Shown here piece by piece: positions 1 through 13,324 of a stretch of 64,000 nt of DNA (positions are counted from its first letter, which is position 1; every line of letters starts with the position of its first letter). The stretch covers positions 120,952,277 to 121,016,276 of the forward strand of contig CM022946.1 of the NCBI GenBank assembly GCA_012931725.1, written 5' to 3'. Under the pieces are notes generated by a model, which did not search any database, was not told the DNA's origin, and saw only the letters and a program-made list of their open reading frames with translations. The DNA comes from Litsea cubeba (lineage: Eukaryota; Streptophyta; Magnoliopsida; Laurales; Lauraceae). Both the position numbers and the translations under genes were made by a program.

Positions 1-102
1 AAGGCGTTGTTGGAGCGCCTTCAAGCATGGTGAAACGCTTTGGAGGTTTACAGGACGGGAGAAATGCATGGGCTTTCTATAGTGCTGAAGACACTACAGC
101 CA

Positions 103-681
103 TGATCTCTTATCCTGTGTTGTTGACTTCCCGGACTGCAGGCTTTGCGAAGTGGTTCGCGGAAAGCTTATCGGCATATCGGGGGCTTTCCAAGAAGGAG
201 CTTGATATGAAGCTGGCATCTGGAAAGGGCCTTGGAAAGTTGGATGGCGTCCGGCGAGAGGAAGTTTGGGCCTTTCTTTTTGGAGAGAAGCACAAGATAG
301 GCTTTCTCGGTGACCAGGGCGTCATTGGTTCTGAAGCTGTTCGAGAAATACCTGATGAGGCTTTAGAACAACTAGAACAGGAGGAAACTGAACTTGATGC
401 TTGGATGCAAGCGGCACAGAGGCAAGCTTCCGTGGAGTCTACTGGCAAGAGTAGACCATCCACTGAGGAGTCAAGTGGGAGACCTGACTCTGACAGCGGG
501 GTAGGTTCCTCTAAGAAGCGAGCCCGTAGGAGTAAGAGGAGGAGGAGTCATCATCACAGCAAGGGGCTGCATGAGGACTCTCTTAACTTGGAAGTACCTC
601 TTACTATCAATGAGGAGGCGCCAGGGGATGCTGACGAGCCTCCAGAGAAGAGAAGCCGAGAAGAAGAGACCGTCGGTGAAG
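103..681 (+). CDS. Partial exon of a second copy of the Tat-element antisense PMD gene
   Basis: This stretch closely matches 44998-45577, the 3' part of exon 2 of the antisense gene in the Tat element. Shared features are the FAKWFAES, SGKGLGK and KHKIGFLGDQG segments, a glutamate-rich helix, and a basic KKRARRSKRRR nuclear-localisation-like run. The splice donor after GGTGAAG (GT at 682-683) is also kept. Similarity stops abruptly near position 103: bases 1-102 do not resemble the corresponding upstream part of the other copy, so this copy is rearranged or belongs to a diverged subfamily. The rest of the gene is lost beyond the gap. It implies another Tat element to the left, in the same orientation as the one at 39-58 kb. 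Function is unknown beyond belonging to the PMD-like family. Confidence 0.8.
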
Positions 682-700
682 GTATGGTTCTTCCTCTTTC

Positions 701-800
701 NNNNNNNNNNNNNNNNNNNNNNNNNNNNNNNNNNNNNNNNNNNNNNNNNNNNNNNNNNNNNNNNNNNNNNNNNNNNNNNNNNNNNNNNNNNNNNNNNNNN
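701..800. other. Assembly gap (100 N)
   Basis: Exactly 100 N bases separate the antisense-gene fragment from the satellite array. The round length suggests a placeholder gap of unknown true size, so adjacency across it is not proven. Confidence 0.98.
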
Positions 801-1521
801 TGAGCACTTCGCTCGAGGGTAGAGAGACCTGTAGGAGCTGATGCTATGCAATAGGACCCGGTTAGAGAATTACGAAGAAACATGTGATTTTCCAACACTT
901 AGGCTAGAAAACGGCCCGTCGGGGGTCCGGAACCGGATATGGTCGCCGAAAAATTCGGAAACCGGAACGAGCACTATGCTCGAGGGTAGAGAGACCTGTA
1001 GGAACTGACGCTACGCAAATAGGACTCCCGGTTAGAGAATTACGACGAAAACATGTGATTTTCCAACACTTAGGCTAGAAAACGGCCCGCCGAGGGTTCG
1101 GAACCGGATATGTTCCCGGAAAATTCGGAAACTGGCACGAGCACTTCGCTCGAGGGTAGAGAGACCTATAGGAACTGACGCTACGTAAATAGGACTCCCG
1201 GTTAGAGTATTACGACGAAACATGTGATTTTCCAACACTTAGGCTAGAAAACGGCCCGCCGGGGGTCCGGAACGGGAATCGTTCCCGGGAAAATACGAAA
1301 ACCGGCACGAGCACTTCGCTCGAAGGTAGAGAGACCGGTAGGAGCTAGCGCTACGCAAATAGGACTCCCGGTTCGAGAATTACGATGAAACATTTGATTT
1401 TCCAACATTTAGGCTAGAAAACGGCCCGCCGGGGGTTTGAAACCGGATACGGTCCCCGGAAAATTCGGAAACCGGCACGAGCACTTCGCTCGAGGGTAGA
1501 TAGACCTGTAGGAGCTGACGC
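801..1521. repeat. Satellite array A1 (~4 monomers of ~170 bp)
   Basis: Tandem ~170-bp monomers. Each contains the blocks GGACTCCCGGTTAGAGAATT, ATGTGATTTTCCAACACTTA, AACGGCCCGCCGGGGGTCC and CACTTCGCTCGAGGGTAGAG. The last monomer carries the variant GGGGGTTTGAAACC and ends in gctgacgc, where solo LTR 1 begins. No gene is present; 170 is not a multiple of 3, so frames do not continue from monomer to monomer. Confidence 0.97.
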
Positions 1522-3177
1522 TGAATGTCCAAGGGATCCTACTCTAGAGGGGGGGTGAATAGGGTGATCTACACTTAATGACTAATTATGGCCAAGTTTA
1601 ATTTCTTTAAAATAAACTAGTCAGATGTGATGTAACATACAAAATGCGGAAGCTTAAACAAAACAATCACCACAATCAATCACCCCTACACAAGATTTAT
1701 AGTGGTTCGGCCTCAATACCTACATCCACTACCGGCTTGTGACTCAACACCCCACCGGATTTCCACTATTATGCTTTTCAAAAGGCTAAGCAAAACCTCT
1801 ACAATATTGTTTTTCTAGACTAAACAACAACCTATACACAATGCTTTTATATGGCTAACCAATAACCTTACAATCAAATGATTTCTCTAAAGAAAGTGTT
1901 TTCACAAAACACTCTAAGAGATTACAATTAAGCTCTAATAAAAATTGCCTCTAAATAAGGCGAATATGAAATGAAAAACAACTCAAACAATACTCTATGA
2001 AATGCTCAGATGAATGCTTATAAAGGTGTTGTATGTGAATACTTCAATCAAGTTTAAAATTAAATCTCAACTTAATTCTATACCTTAAAGCAATTCAAAA
2101 GTTTAATGCACATTAAAAATATTTGATTGAAGTTCTTTGCAAATCACTTGAGCAACTACAAACTGTTAATGATATGAAAATCAAAAGATCACAGTGAAGG
2201 AACATTTTAAGCCTAATCAAGTGATGCATGTGCAATGTTGTTTTCAACAATCAATTAACTAAGGTTACATGAATGAAAACAACAAAGAAGATTCAAACAA
2301 GAAAATGAAACATGTTATAGAAGAAATCAAAGGTTTTGATAAAAACATGTTTAAGAAGTTTTCTAAAACAAAATTGATTTGAATCAAGGTGAAGAATCCA
2401 ATGACATAAATCAAAGATTAGAGGAAAAAAGGATTCAACGCATCATAGTTATATGCTAAAAATCATTTACCAATAATTTAATTAAAGCATAAAACATATG
2501 AATATCAAAAGGCAAAGCTTACTTGGAGGTTTAACTTCATTAATCCAAGCTTTAGCTTTCCTTAATGACCCTTAGCCTTCCTTAGCTTGATCCCCTTTCT
2601 TTTGCCTCAAAATACCTCGAGAAGGGCTCCAAAGATCATCACCAATGGCTAAGGAATGAGTTTCTTTCTATAGAAAAAGTGGTCCAACGGCTCTCAGGTC
2701 GGTTAACCGAACTCAACAGCTAGAAACCCAACGGTCTTAATTTGTTTAAAAACTGCTTTTAGCGGCGGCCGGAAAGCGCCAGTAAAAGTCCAGTTTGGCC
2801 GTCGGTAAAAGTCCAGAATTCTCAAAAATGAGATTTTCAAACTGATTTTCTTGGGGGGACTTTGGGCCAATAAACCAAGCATGGAAATATGATTTAAACC
2901 AATCCAAGTGCTTAAAAATCATGTAACGTAAAAGGCCAAATAAATTTAAAACATTTAAAACCAATGGCTAGGTTGATTTATAAAATCGTTTTCAAACTAA
3001 AAATGCATCCAATGTTTAAAACCAAAACATGCATAAATCATAAGGTTTACAAGATTTAAAACAATGCATGTATAATCAAGATTTCAAGATTTCTAAAAAC
3101 AATGCATGTGTGAAGATTCGAATGAATGAATAAGATGAATGATGCATCCATCAAATTGCAATACAAAAATCCTAACA
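1522..3177 (-). mobile_element. Solo LTR copy 1, Copia-type (1656 bp)
   Basis: Read on the minus strand it starts TGTTAGGATTT and ends GGACATTCA, with TATTCACCCCCCC just before that end. The same C-run near the LTR end occurs in the Copia LTR at 18256-19486, which supports minus orientation. The left flank is gacgc. The right flank starts gacg and then lacks about 8 bp of the monomer. No internal region or second LTR adjoins it. The left half has private indels not seen in other copies; the right half matches copy 2. Confidence 0.88.
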
Positions 3178-6100
3178 GACGATAGGACTCCCGGTTAGAG
3201 AATTACGACAAAACAAGTGATTTTCCAACACTTGGCCTAGAAAACGGCCCGTCGGGGGTCCGGGACAGGATACGGTCCCCGGAAAATTTGGAAACCGGCA
3301 CGAGCACCTCGCTCGAGGGTAGAGAGACCAGTAGGAACAGACGCTACGTAAATAGGACTCCCGGTTAGAGAATTACGACGAAACATGTGATTTTCCAACA
3401 CTTAGGCTAGAAAACGGCCCGTCGGGGGTCCGGAACGGGAATCCTTCACGGGAAATTCGGAAACAGGCACGAGCACTTCGCTCGAGGGTAGAGAGACCTA
3501 TAGGAGCTGACGCTACGCAAATAGGACTCTCGGTTAGAGAATTACGAAGAAACATATGATTTTCCAACACTTAGGGCAAGAAAAACGGCCCGCCGGGGGT
3601 CCGGAATGGGAAACAGTTCCCTAAAAAATCGGAAACCGGCACGAGCACTTCGCTCGAGGGTGGAGAGACCTATAGGAGCTGACGCTACACAAATAGGACT
3701 CCCGGTTAGAGAATTACGATGAAACATGTGATTTTCCAACATTTAGGCTAGAAAACGGCCCGCCGGGGGTCCGAAACCGGATACGGTCCCCGGAAAAAAT
3801 CGGAAACTGGCACGGGCACTTTAGTTCGAGGGTAGAGAGACCTGTAGGAAGCTGACGCTCGCAAATAGAACTCCCGGTTTAGAGAATCACGACGAAACAT
3901 GTGGTTTTCCAACACTTAGGCAAGAAAACGGCCTGCTGGGGGTCCGGACGGGAACGGTCCGCAAAAATTTTGAAACCAGCACGAGCACTTCGCTCGAGGG
4001 TAGAGAGACCTGTAGGAACCGACGCTACGTAATTAGGACTCCCGGTTAGAGAATTACGACGAAACTTGTGATTTTCCAACACTAAGGCTAGAAAACGGCG
4101 CCCGTTGGTGGTCTGGAACGGATAAGGTCCCTGAAAAATTCGGAAAAAAACCGGCACGAGCCACTTCGCTCGAGGGTAGAGAGACCTTTAGGAACTGACG
4201 CTACGCAAATAGGACTCCCGGTTAGAGAATTACGACGAAACATGTGATTTTCCAACACTTAAGCTAGAAAACGGCCCCGCCGGGGGTCCGGAACGGAATC
4301 GTTCCCGGGAAAATTCGGAAGCCGGCAGGAGCACTTCGCTCGAGGGTGGAGAGACCTATAGAGCTGACGCTACACAAATCGGACTCCCGGTTAGAGAATT
4401 ATGAAGAAACATGTGATTTTCCAACACTTAGGCTATAAAACGGCCCGCCGGGGGTCCGGAAACGGGTAACGGTCCCGGGAAAATTTGGAAACCGGCACGA
4501 GCACTTCGCTCGAGGGTAGAGAGACCTGTAGGAGCTGACGCTACATAAATAGGACTCCCGGTTAGAGAATTACGATGAAACATGTGGTTTTCCAACACTT
4601 AGGCTAGAAAATGGCCCGTTGGGGGTCTGGAACCGGATAAGGTCCCTAGAAAATTCGGAAAAACTGGCACGAGCACTTCGCTCGAGGGTAAAGAGACCTT
4701 TAGGAACTGACGCTATGCAAATAGGACTCCCGGTTAGAGAATTACGACGAAACATGTGATTTTCCAACACTTAGGCTAGAAAACGGCCCGCCGGGGGTCC
4801 AGAAGGGGAAACGGTTCTCGGAAAAATCAGAAACCGGCACGAGCACTTCGCTCGAGGGTAGAGAGACCTGTAGGAGCTGATGCTATGCAAATAGGACTCC
4901 CGGTTAGAGAATTACGAAGAAAACATGTGATTTTCCAACACTTAGGCTAGAAAACGGCCCGTCGGGGGTCCGGAATCGGATATGGTCGCCGAAAAATTCG
5001 GAAACCGGAACGAGCACTATGCTCGAGGGTAGAGAGACCTGTAAGAACTGACGCTACGGAAATAGGACTCCCGGTTAGAGAATTACGATGAAAACATGTG
5101 ATTTTCCAACACTTTGGCTAGAAAACGGCCCGCCGAGGGTCCGGAACCGGATATGGTCCCCGGAAAATTCGGAAACTGGCACGAGCACTTCACTTGAGGG
5201 TAGAGAGACCTATAGGAACTGACACTACGTAAATAGGACTCCCGGTTAGAGAATTACGATGAAACATGTGATTTTCCAACATTTAGGCTAGGAAAAGGCC
5301 CGCCGGGGGTCCGAAACCGGATACGGTCCCCGGAAAAATCGAAAACTGGCACGGGCACTTCGCTCGAGGGTAGAGAGACTGTAGGAGCTGACGCTAACGC
5401 AAATAGAACTCCCGGTTAGAGAATCACGACGAAACATGTGGTTTTCCAACACTTAGGCAAGAAAACGGCCCGCTGGGGGTCCGGAACGGGAAACGGTCCG
5501 CAAAAAATTTTGAAACCGGCACGAGCACTTCGCTCGAGGGTAGAGAGACTTGTAGGAACCGACGCTACGTAAATAGGACTCCCGGTTAGAGAATTACGAC
5601 GAAACTTGTGATTTTCCAACACTAAGGCTAGAAAACGGCCCGTTGGTGGTCTGGAACCGGATAAGGTCCCTGAAAAATTCGGAAAAACCGGCACGAGCAC
5701 TTCGCCCGAGGGTAGAGAGACCTTTAGGAACTGACGCTGACGCAAATAGGACTCCCGGTTAGAGAATTACGACGAAACATGTGATTTTCCAAACACTTAA
5801 GCTAGGAAAACGGCCCGCCGGGGGTCCGGAACGGGAATCGTTCCCGGGAAAATTCGGAAGCCGGCAGGAGCACTTCGCTCGAGGGTGCAGAGACCTATAG
5901 AGCTGACGCTACACAAATCGGACTCCCGGTTAGAGAATTATGAAGAAACATGTGATTTTCCAACACTTAGGCTATAAAACGGCCCGCCGGGGGTCCGGAA
6001 CGGGTAACGGTCCCGGGAAAATTTGGAAACCGGCACGAGCACTTCGCTCGAGGGTAGAGAGACCTGTAGGAGCTGACGCTACGTAAATAGGACTCCCGGT

Positions 6101-6590
6101 TAGAGAATTACGATGAAACATGTGGTTTTCCAACACTTAGGCTAGAAAATGGCCCGTTGGGGGTCTGGAACCGGATAAGGTCCCTAGAAAATTCGGAAAA
6201 ACTGGCACGAGCACTTCGCTCGAGGGTAGAGAGACCTTTAGGAACTGACGCCACGCAAATAGGACTCCCGGTTAGAGAATTACGACGAAACATGTGATTT
6301 TCCAACACTTAGGCTAGAAACGGCCCGCCGGGGGTCCGGAACGGGAAACGGTTCCCGAAAAAATTAGAAACCGGCATGAGCACTTCGCTCGAGGGTAGAG
6401 AGACCTGTAGGAGCTAGCGCTACGCAAATAGGACTCCCGGTTCGAGAATTACGATGAAACATGTGATTTTCCAACATTTAGGCTAGAAAACGGCCCGCCG
6501 GGGGTTTGAAACCGGATACGGTCCTCGGAAAATTCGGAAACCGGCACGAGCACTTCGCTCGAGGGTAGAGAGACCTGTAGGAGCTGACGC
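3178..6590. repeat. Satellite array A2 (~20 monomers)
   Basis: About twenty ~170-bp monomers with an internal higher-order period near 1.53 kb (9 monomers): the variant CCCGTTGGTGGTCTGG recurs near 4101 and 5639. The monomer order and private variants match array A3 nearly one for one. A2 carries more single-base indels than A3, for example around 3575, 3850-3890 and 4095. Confidence 0.97.
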
Positions 6591-8254
6591 TGAAAGTCCA
6601 AGGGATCCTACTCTAGAGGGGGGGGGGGTGAATAGGGTGATCTACACTTAATGACTAATTATGGCCAAGTTTAATTTCTTTAAAATAAACTAGTCAGATA
6701 TGATGATTAACATACAAAATGCGGAAGCTTAAACAAAACAATCACCACAAATCAATCACCCCTACACAAAGATTTATAGTGGTTCGGCCTCAATACCTAC
6801 ATCCACTACCGGCTTGTGACTCAACACCCCACCGGATTTCCACTATTATGCTTTTCAAAAGGCTAAGCAATAACCTCTACAATATTGTTTTCTAGGCTAA
6901 ACAACAACCTATACACAATGCTTTTATATGGCTAACCAATAACCTTACAATCAAATGATTTCTCTAAAGAAAGTGTTTTCACAAAACACTCTAAGAGATT
7001 ACAATTAAGCTCAAATAAAATTGCCTCTAAATAGGCGAATATGAAAATGAAAAACAAGTCAAACAATACTCTATGAAATGCCAAGATGAAATCTTATAAG
7101 GTGTGTGTGTAAATACTTCAATCAAGTTTAAAATTAAAGCTCAATTAATTCTATACTTAAAGCAATTCAAAAGTTTAATGCACATAAGAAGATTTGATTG
7201 AAGTTCTTTGCAAATCACTTGAGCAACTACAAACTTGTTAATGATATGAAAATCAAAAGATCACAAGTTGAAGGAACATGTTTAAGCCTAATCAAGTGAT
7301 GCATGTGCAATGTTGTTTTCAAAAATCAATTTAACTAAGGTTTAAATGAATGAAAACAACAAAGAAGATTCAAACAAGAAAATGAAACATGTTATAGAAG
7401 AAATCAAAGGTTTTGATAAAAACATGTTTAAGAAGTTTTCTAAAACAAAATTGATTTGAATCAAGGTGAAGAATCCAATGACATAAATCAAAGATTAGAG
7501 GAAAAAAGGATTCAACGCATCATAGTTATATGCTAAAAATCATTTACCAATAATTTAATTAAAGCATAAAACATATGAATATCAAAAGGCAAAGCTTACT
7601 TGGAGGTTTAACTTCATTAATCCAAGCTTTAGCTTTCCTTAATGACCCTTAGCCTTCCTTAGCTTGATCCCCTTTCTTTTGCCTCAAAATACCTCGAGAA
7701 GGGCTCCAAAGATCATCACCAATGGCTAAGGAATGAGTTTCTTTCTATAGAAAAAGTGGTCCAACGGCTCTCAGGTCGGTTAACCGAACTCAACAGCTAG
7801 AAACCCAACGGTCTTAATTTGTTTAAAAACTGCTTTTAGCGGCGGCCGGAAAGCGCCAGTAAAAGTCCAGTTTGGCCGTCGGTAAAAGTCCAGAATTCTC
7901 AAAAATGAGATTTTCAAACTGATTTTCTTGGGGGGACTTTGGGCCAATAAACCAAGCATGGAAATATGATTTAAACCAATCCAAGTGCTTAAAAATCATG
8001 TAACGTAAAAGGCCAAATAAAATTTAAAACATTTAAAACCAATGGCTAGGTTGATTTATAAAATCGTTTTCAAACTAAAAATGCATCCAATGTTTAAAAC
8101 CAAAACATGCATAAATCATAAGGTTTACAAGATTTAAAACAATGCATGTATAATCAAGATTTCAAGATTTCTAAAAACAATGCATGTGTGAAGATTCGAA
8201 TGAATGAATAAGATGAATGATGCATCCATCAAATTGCAATACAAAATCCTAACA
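6591..8254 (-). mobile_element. Solo LTR copy 2, recombinant of copies 1 and 3 (1664 bp)
   Basis: Same LTR family, with TG...CA ends, left flank gacgc, and right flank gacg followed by the same 8-bp loss as copy 1. Variants up to about 7200 match copy 3 (tcagatatgatg, aacaagtcaaac, cacataagaagattt). From about 7325 onward they match copy 1 (gattagaggaaaa, acctcgagaagg, taacgtaaaagg, gaagattcgaatg). It therefore looks like a crossover product. Confidence 0.9.
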
Positions 8255-11200
8255 GACGATAGGACTCCCGGTTAGAGAATTACGACAAAACAAGTGATTT
8301 TCCAACACTTGGCCTAGAAAACGGCCCGTCGGGGGTCCGGGACAGGATACGGTCCCCGGAAAATTTGGAAACCGGCACGAGCACCTCGCTCGAGGGTAGA
8401 GAGACCAGTAGGAACAGACGCTACGTAAATAGGACTCCCGGTTAGAGAATTACGACGAAACATGTGATTTTCCAACACTTAGGCTAGAAAACGGCCCGTC
8501 GGGGGTCCGGAACGGGAATCCTTCACGGGAAATTCGGAAACAGGCACGAGCACTTCGCTCGAGGGTAGAGAGACCTATAGGAGCTGACGCTACGCAAATA
8601 GGACTCTCGGTTAGAGAATTACGAAGAAACATATGATTTTCCAACACTTAGGCAAGAAAACGGCCCGCCGGGGGTCCGGAATGGGAAACAGTTCCCTAAA
8701 AAATCGGAAACCGGCACGAGCACTTCGCTCGAGGGTAGGGAGACCTGTAGGAGCTGACGCTACACAAATAGGACTCCCGGTTAGAGAATTACGATGAAAC
8801 ATGTGATTTTCCAACATTTAGGCTAGGAAAAGGCCCGCCGGGGGTCCGAAACCGGATACGGTCCCCGGAAAAATCGGAAACTGGCACGGGCACTTCGCTC
8901 GAGGGTAGAGAGACCTGTAGGAGCTGACGCTACGCAAATAGAACTCCCGGTTAGAGAATCACGACGAAACATGTGGTTTTCCAACACTTAGGCAAGAAAA
9001 CGGCCTGCTGGGGGTCCGGAACGGGAAACGGTCTGCAAAAAATTTTGAAACCAGCACGAGCACTTCGCTCGAGGGTAGAGAGACCTGTAGGAACCGACGC
9101 TACGTAATTAGGACTCCCGGTTAGAGAATTACGACGAAACTTGTGATTTTCCAACACTAAGGCTAGAAAACGGCCCGTTGGTGGTCTGGAACCGGATAAG
9201 GTCCCTGAAAAATTCGGAAAAACCGGCACGAGCACTTCGCTCGAGGGTAGAGAGACCTTTAGGAACTGACGCTACGCAAATAGGACTCCCGGTTAGAGAA
9301 TTACGACGAAACATGTGATTTTCCAACACTTAAGCTAGAAAACGGCCCGCCGGGGGTCCGGAACGGGAATCGTTCCCGGGAAAATTCGGAAGCCGGCAGG
9401 AGCACTTCGCTCGAGGGTGGAGAGACCTATAGAGCTGACGCTACACAAATCGGACTCCCGGTTAGAGAATTATGAAGAAACATGTGATTTTCCAACACTT
9501 AGGCTATAAAACGGCCCGCCGGGGGTCCGGAACGGGTAACGGTCCCGGGAAAATTTGGAAACCGGCACGAGCACTTCGCTCGAGGGTAGAGAGACCTGTA
9601 GGAGCTGACGCTACATAAATAGGACTCCCGGTTAGAGAATTACGATGAAACATGTGGTTTTCCAACACTTAGGCTAGAAAATGGCCCGTTGGGGGTCTGG
9701 AACCGGATAAGGTCCCTAGAAAATTCGGAAAAACTGGCACGAGCACTTCGCTCGAGGGTAAAGAGACCTTTAGGAACTGACGCTATGCAAATAGGACTCC
9801 CGGTTAGAGAATTACGACGAAACATGTGATTTTCCAACACTTAGGCTAGAAAACGGCCCGCCGGGGGTCCAGAACGGGAAACGGTTCCCGAAAAAATTAG
9901 AAACCGGCATGAGCACTTCGCTCGAGGGTAGAGAGACCTGTAGGAGCTGATGCTATGCAAATAGGACTCCCGGTTAGAGAATTACGAAGAAACATGTGAT
10001 TTTCCAACACTTAGGCTAGAAAACGGCCCGTCGGGGGTCCGGAATCGGATATGGTCGCCGAAAAATTCGGAAACCGGAACGAGCACTATGCTCGAGGGTA
10101 GAGAGACCTGTAAGAACTGACGCTACGGAAATAGGACTCCCGGTTAGAGAATTACGATGAAAACATGTGATTTTCCAACACTTTGGCTAGAAAACGGCCC
10201 GCCGAGGGTCCGGAACCGGATATGGTCCCCGGAAAATTCGGAAACTGGCACGAGCACTTCACTTGAGGGTAGAGAGACCTATAGGAACTGACACTACGTA
10301 AATAGGACTCCCGGTTAGAGAATTACGATGAAACATGTGATTTTCCAACATTTAGGCTAGGAAAAGGCCCGCCGGGGGTCCGAAACCGGATACGGTCCCC
10401 GGAAAAATCGAAAACTGGCACGGGCACTTCGCTCGAGGGTAGAGAGACCTGTAGGAGCTGACGCTACGCAAATAGAACTCCCGGTTAGAGAATCACGACG
10501 AAACATGTGGTTTTCCAACACTTAGGCAAGAAAACGGCCCGCTGGGGGTCCGGAACGGGAAACGGTCCGCAAAAAATTTTGAAACCGGCACGAGCACTTC
10601 GCTCGAGGGTAGAGAGACTTGTAGGAACCGACGCTACGTAAATAGGACTCCCGGTTAGAGAATTACGACGAAACTTGTGATTTTCCAACACTAAGGCTAG
10701 AAAACGGCCCGTTGGTGGTCTGGAACCGGATAAGGTCCCTGAAAAATTCGGAAAAACCGGCACGAGCACTTCGCCCGAGGGTAGAGAGACCTTTAGGAAC
10801 TGACGCTACGCAAATAGGACTCCCGGTTAGAGAATTACGACGAAACATGTGATTTTCCAACACTTAAGCTAGAAAACGGCCCGCCGGGGGTCCGGAACGG
10901 GAATCGTTCCCGGGAAAATTCGGAAGCCGGCAGGAGCACTTCGCTCGAGGGTGGAGAGACCTATAGAGCTGACGCTACACAAATCGGACTCCCGGTTAGA
11001 GAATTATGAAGAAACATGTGATTTTCCAACACTTAGGCTAGAAAACGGCCCGCCGGGGGTCCGGAACGGGTAACGGTCCCGGGAAAATTTGGAAACCGGC
11101 ACGAGCACTTCGCTCGAGGGTAGAGAGACCTGTAGGAGCTGACGCTACGTAAATAGGACTCCCGGTTAGAGAATTACGATGAAACATGTGGTTTTCCAAC

Positions 11201-11659
11201 ACTTAGGCTAGAAAATGGCCCGTTGGGGGTCTGGAACCGGATAAGGTCCCTAGAAAATTCGGAAAAACTGGCACGAGCACTTCGCTCGAGGGTAGAGAGA
11301 CCTTTAGGAACTGACGCCACGCAAATAGGACTCCCGGTTAGAGAATTACGACGAAACATGTGATTTTCCAACACTTAGGCTAGAAAACGGCCCGCCGGGG
11401 GTCCGGAACGGGAAACGGTTCCCGAAAAAATTAGAAACCGGCATGAGCACTTCGCTCGAGGGTAGAGAGACCTGTAGGAGCTAGCGCTACGCAAATAGGA
11501 CTCCCGGTTCGAGAATTACGATGAAACATGTGATTTTCCAACATTTAGGCTAGAAAACGGCCCGCCGGGGGTTTTGAAACCGGATACGGTCCTCGGAAAA
11601 TTCGGAAAACCGGCACGAGCACTTCGCTCGAGGGTAGAGAGACCTGTAGGAGCTGACGC
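8255..11659. repeat. Satellite array A3 (~20 monomers), duplicate of A2
   Basis: A ~170-bp monomer array whose order, variants and ~1.53-kb sub-period reproduce array A2. Together with LTR copies 1 and 2 this gives two consecutive LTR-plus-array units of about 5.07 kb. Confidence 0.97.
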
Positions 11660-13324
11660 TGAAAGTCCAAGGGATCCTACTCTAGAGGGGGGGGGGGGTG
11701 AATAGGGTGATCTACACTTAATGACTAATTATGGCCAAGTTTAATTTCTTTAAAATAAACTAGTCAGATATGATGATTAACATACAAAATGCGGAAGCTT
11801 AAACAAAACAATCACCACAAATCAATCACCCCTACACAAAGATTTATAGTGGTTCGGCCTCAATACCTACATCCACTACCGGCTTGTGACTCAACACCCC
11901 ACCGGATTTCCACTATTATGCTTTTCAAAAGGCTAAGCAATAACCTCTACAATATTGTTTTCTAGGCTAAACAACAACCTATACACAATGCTTTTATATG
12001 GCTAACCAATAACCTTACAATCAAATGATTTCTCTAAAGAAAGTGTTTTCACAAAACACTCTAAGAGATTACAATTAAGCTCAAATAAAATTGCCTCTAA
12101 ATAGGCGAATATGAAAATGAAAAACAAGTCAAACAATACTCTATGAAATGCCAAGATGAAATCTTATAAGGTGTGTGTGTAAATACTTCAATCAAGTTTA
12201 AAATTAAAGCTCAATTAATTCTATACTTAAAGCAATTCAAAAGTTTAATGCACATAAGAAGATTTGATTGAAGTTCTTTGCAAATCACTTGAGCAACTAC
12301 AAACTTGTTAATGATATGAAAATCAAAAGATCACAAGTTGAAGGAACATGTTTAAGCCTAATCAAGTGATGCATGTGCAATGTTGTTTTCAAAAACCAAT
12401 TTAGCTAAGGTTTAAATGAATGAAAACAACAAAGAAGATTCAAACAAGAAAATGAAACATGTTATAGAAGAAATCAAAGGTTTTGATAAAAACATGATTA
12501 AGAAGTTTTCTAAAACAAACTTGATTTGAATCAAGGTGAAGAATCCAATGACATAAATCAAAGATTAAGGGAAAATAGGATTCAACGCATCATAGTTATA
12601 TGCTAAAAATCATTTACCAATAATTTAATTAAAGCATAAAACATATGAATATCAAAAGGCAAAGCTTACTTGGTGGTTTAACTTCATTAATCCAAGCTTT
12701 AGCTTTCCTTAATGACCCTTAGCCTTCCTTAGCTTGATCCCCTTTCTTTTGCCTCAAAATACCTCAAGAAGGGCTCCAAAGATCATCACCAATGGCTAAG
12801 GAATGAGTTTCTTTCTATAGAAAAAGTGGTCCAACGGCTCTCAGGTCGGTTAACCGAACTCAACAGCTAGAAACCCAACGGTCTTAATTTGTTTAAAAAC
12901 TGCTTTTAGCGGCGGCCGGAAAGCGCCAGTAAAAGTCCAGTTTGGCCGTCGGTAAAAGACCAGAATTCTCAAAAATGAGATTTTCAAACTGATTTTCTTG
13001 GGGGGACTTTGGGCCAATAAACCAAGCATGGAAATATGATTTAAACCAATCCAAGTGCTTAAAAATCATGTAACATAAAAGGCCAAATAAAATTTAAAAC
13101 ATTTAAAACCAATGGCTAGGTTGATTTATAAAATCTTTTTCAAACTAAAAATGCATCCAATGTTTAAAACCAAAACATGCATAAATCATAAGGTTTACAA
13201 GATTTAAAACAATGCATGTATAATCAAGATTTCAAGATTTCTAAAAAGAATGCATGTGTGAAGATTCAAATGAATGAATAAGATGAATGATGCATCCATC
13301 AAATTGCAATACAAAATCCTAACA
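11660..13324 (-). mobile_element. Solo LTR copy 3, Copia-type (1665 bp)
   Basis: TG...CA ends. The gacgc flanks are intact on both sides (gctgacgc on the left, gacgctacgc on the right), as expected for a 5-bp target-site duplication. Its right half has private variants (aacatgattaag, cttggtggttt, gtaaaagaccag) that copies 1 and 2 lack. Confidence 0.9.

Noticed and set aside
801..1521. CRISPR-like reading of the regular repeats
   Set aside because: Monomers are contiguous with no unique spacers, and other content is clearly plant.
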